Source: Cyanobium sp. CACIAM 14 (GTDB taxonomy: Bacteria; Cyanobacteriota; Cyanobacteriia; PCC-6307; Cyanobiaceae). From it: 64,000 bases of DNA. The notes below the pieces were generated by a model. It did not search any database, was not told the DNA's origin, and worked only from the letters and a program-made list of their open reading frames with translations. Where the stretch lies: positions 62,001 to 126,000 of the forward strand of contig JMRP01000003.1 in the NCBI GenBank assembly GCA_000708525.1. The letters run 5' to 3'. Made by a program: the position numbers and the translations under genes. Of the stretch, positions 62,666-64,000 are shown piece by piece (the stretch's first letter is position 1; each line of letters starts with the position of its first letter).

Positions 62666-63500
62666 TGCCGTCGAGCCGACCGTCCCAGCCGGTGAGCCGC
62701 CACAGGGTGGAGCGCACCTGGTCGCGCCAGAGCCGCAGCGGGGATTCCGGCCGCAGATCGTCGGTGTCGGAGACGTACCCGTCGACCTGCCAGCCCGTGC
62801 CCGCATAGACGATCCGGGCGATCGCCAGGGTCCGGGCCATGTGGGTCTCCGCCGTCACGATCGTGAGGTGACCCGCCCTGGGCCAGGATTCCAGCCGCCG
62901 TGCCAGTGCGGTGATCTGGCCGAGGGTGTCGCAGCCGGGGAGAAGCCGCAGCAACCTGGAGGTGTCTTCGGGCCAGAGGCCCCTGTCCTCGAGATTCCTG
63001 CGGGTGATGGCCTGGTACTCGCCGTTGCCCTGGAAGACCAGGATCGCCCCGGGCCGTTGCCGCCACAGCATCAGGGCCGAGTGGCTTCTCCAGGGGTCGT
63101 CGATCAGTGCCGTGATCACCCAGGGACTGCCGCTCGTCCCTGGCTGGGTGGAGCCGGGCGCCACCGCCGCGGGGTCGCGTCCCGACCTCGGGGAATCCAG
63201 CAGCGGAGCGAAGAACCAGGCCACCCCGGCGATCCCGGCGAGGCCCAGCAGGACGGCGCGGCAGCGGGCATCGTTCCACGGGCGTCGGGGGACTGGCCCG
63301 AGTCGGACGGGAAGACGCCGCCGGACCCTGACCCTCCCGCGTTCGGGGGTGTGATCGGGTCTGGGATCGTGCCTTGGATCGGGGGGCTGCTGCGCCTGCT
63401 GGGCCGGCCGACGAGCGTGCGGTTGATCGGATGCTCGCGGGTGCTCCCGCTCGGACCTCTCCGTGCCCTCTCCCTGTCCCAGCCTGTCCTGGCGCGGCAA
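62652..63500 (-). CDS. DUF218 (YdcF/ElyC-like) membrane-anchored protein
   Basis: Up to 282 aa. The TTG at 63500 is the outer limit of the frame; the first ~75 residues are Arg/Pro-rich and probably untranslated or linker. A membrane helix (RAVLLGLAGIAGVAWFFAPL) leads to an outer DUF218 domain: RPGAILVFQGNGEYQAITR, GCDTLGQITALARRLE, TIVTAETHMARTLAIARIVY and LRLWRDQVRSTLWRL. The family is linked to envelope polymer metabolism. In line with the epimerase and WecA genes. Confidence 0.68.
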   Translation of the reverse strand: MPRQDRLGQGEGTERSEREHPRASDQPHARRPAQQAQQPPDPRHDPRPDHTPERGRVRVRRRLPVRLGPVPRRPWNDARCRAVLLGLAGIAGVAWFFAPLLDSPRSGRDPAAVAPGSTQPGTSGSPWVITALIDDPWRSHSALMLWRQRPGAILVFQGNGEYQAITRRNLEDRGLWPEDTSRLLRLLPGCDTLGQITALARRLESWPRAGHLTIVTAETHMARTLAIARIVYAGTGWQVDGYVSDTDDLRPESPLRLWRDQVRSTLWRLTGWDGRLDGNDCR

Positions 63501-63529
63501 GGGCTCGGGAGCGGAGGGGCCGGATCACT

Positions 63530-64000
63530 TTATCGGCGGTTCCGGGCGCGTCTCATGGACCCTGGAAGGGCCTCGAGGCGGCTCCAGAGACGCCGGACGT
63601 AGCGGAGCCCGAAAGGAAGCCACCAGAGCAGGCCGAAGGCGCGGCGGTAGGCGAGTCGCACTTCCTGCAGCCGCCGCCGGGTCTGCTGACCGCTGGCTCC
63701 GGCGGAGCTCATGTGGACCAGCTCCAGGGCCAGGGTCCTCACCCGCAGGCCCCCCGTGGCCCCCAGCCGCAGAAAGTAGTCGAGGTCGCCGGAGAGCCGG
63801 AAGGGCTCGGCGTAGTGATCGAGGCGTCCGCGGGCCCCAGGACCGATCAGGGTGGCCTGATGGGGTGGGGTGGAGCCCAGGAACAGACCGAGGCGATAGA
63901 GCCGGCCGCCGGAGAAGGCCGTGCGTCGTCCGGGCTGCGCCGTCCCATCCGCTGCCGCATCCACGTAGCGGCCCGTGCAGACCACCAGGTCCGGCGGGCG
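63530..64000 (-). CDS. GT2-family glycosyltransferase, C-terminal part
   Basis: Partial; the frame is open to the end of the window, so the start lies beyond. The visible 156 residues include FLGSTPPHQATLIGPGARGR, RLSGDLDYFLRLGATGGLRV and a basic C-terminal helix pair (LLWWLPFGLRYVRRLWSRLE), as in small GT2 enzymes of the WcaA type. The DxD motif is outside the window. Probably adds a sugar to the lipid-linked glycan begun by the WecA-type enzyme. Confidence 0.78.
   Translation of the reverse strand, partial: RPPDLVVCTGRYVDAAADGTAQPGRRTAFSGGRLYRLGLFLGSTPPHQATLIGPGARGRLDHYAEPFRLSGDLDYFLRLGATGGLRVRTLALELVHMSSAGASGQQTRRRLQEVRLAYRRAFGLLWWLPFGLRYVRRLWSRLEALPGSMRRARNRR

Overview
The window looks like chromosome of a high-GC picocyanobacterium of the Cyanobium / freshwater-halotolerant Synechococcus type. 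The evidence is a GC content that I judge by eye to be in the high 60s %, a CpcS/CpeS-type phycobiliprotein lyase, many families typical of cyanobacteria (DUF3122, DUF3611, DUF1517, TIGR03792, HPP-family transporter, cyanoexosortase, Nif11 peptides, ThiE with an extra N-terminal domain) and a lexA with a cyanobacterial-type SOS box. Genes are dense, start and stop codons overlap often (ATGA, GTGA, TTGA), and GTG/TTG starts are frequent.

Layout. 1-5.4 kb: end of lnt, an MscS-type channel, and an arsenate resistance module (arsJ, its partner glyceraldehyde-3-phosphate dehydrogenase, divergent arsR) with two perfect ATCAA-N6-TTGAT palindromes between them. 5.5-12.4 kb: small membrane proteins, a Nif11 peptide, then a tightly coupled pgaB-pgaC-pgaD-response regulator-histidine kinase operon for poly-N-acetylglucosamine, without pgaA. 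12.5-17 kb: HPP transporter, a LOV-like PAS protein lacking the photoactive cysteine, and a LuxR-type regulator with a large MASE1/CHASE sensor kinase.

17.1-21.1 kb is the only clearly accessory region. It holds small secreted-protein genes sharing a 72-bp repeat that encodes a signal-like segment, a terminase-like fragment, a ribbon-helix-helix antitoxin beside an internally deleted MazF/PemK toxin, an intact MntA-HepT toxin-antitoxin pair, and, 3 bp after hepT, the decayed start of a large DISARM/DrmA-like helicase gene. It ends at a tRNA-Ala(GGC) with its own terminator. I read it as the remains of a defence island.

21.2-50.3 kb is mostly core: lexA, argF, a GT39-type membrane glycosyltransferase, ftsH, SRAP peptidase, Nif11, DUF427, GT61 glycosyltransferase, ribD, DUF3122, GH116 glucosidase, an acyltransferase/SGNH protein, cobL, DUF192 lipoprotein, an Asp-less response regulator, nadK, pheS, surE (with a one-base frameshift), ribF, thiE, thiS, larB, ispF, trmD, a bilin lyase and era.

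50.4-64 kb is a cell-surface polysaccharide locus: outer-membrane beta-barrel, proline-rich protein and Wza-type exporter on one strand; divergently a Wzc-type tyrosine kinase with a tyrosine-rich tail; then a tyrosine phosphatase, a cyanoexosortase and its partner coupled to a FlaA1/CapD-type sugar dehydratase, a WecA-type initiating transferase, an epimerase, a DUF218 protein and a GT2 glycosyltransferase running off the window end. No PEP-CTERM substrate was seen.
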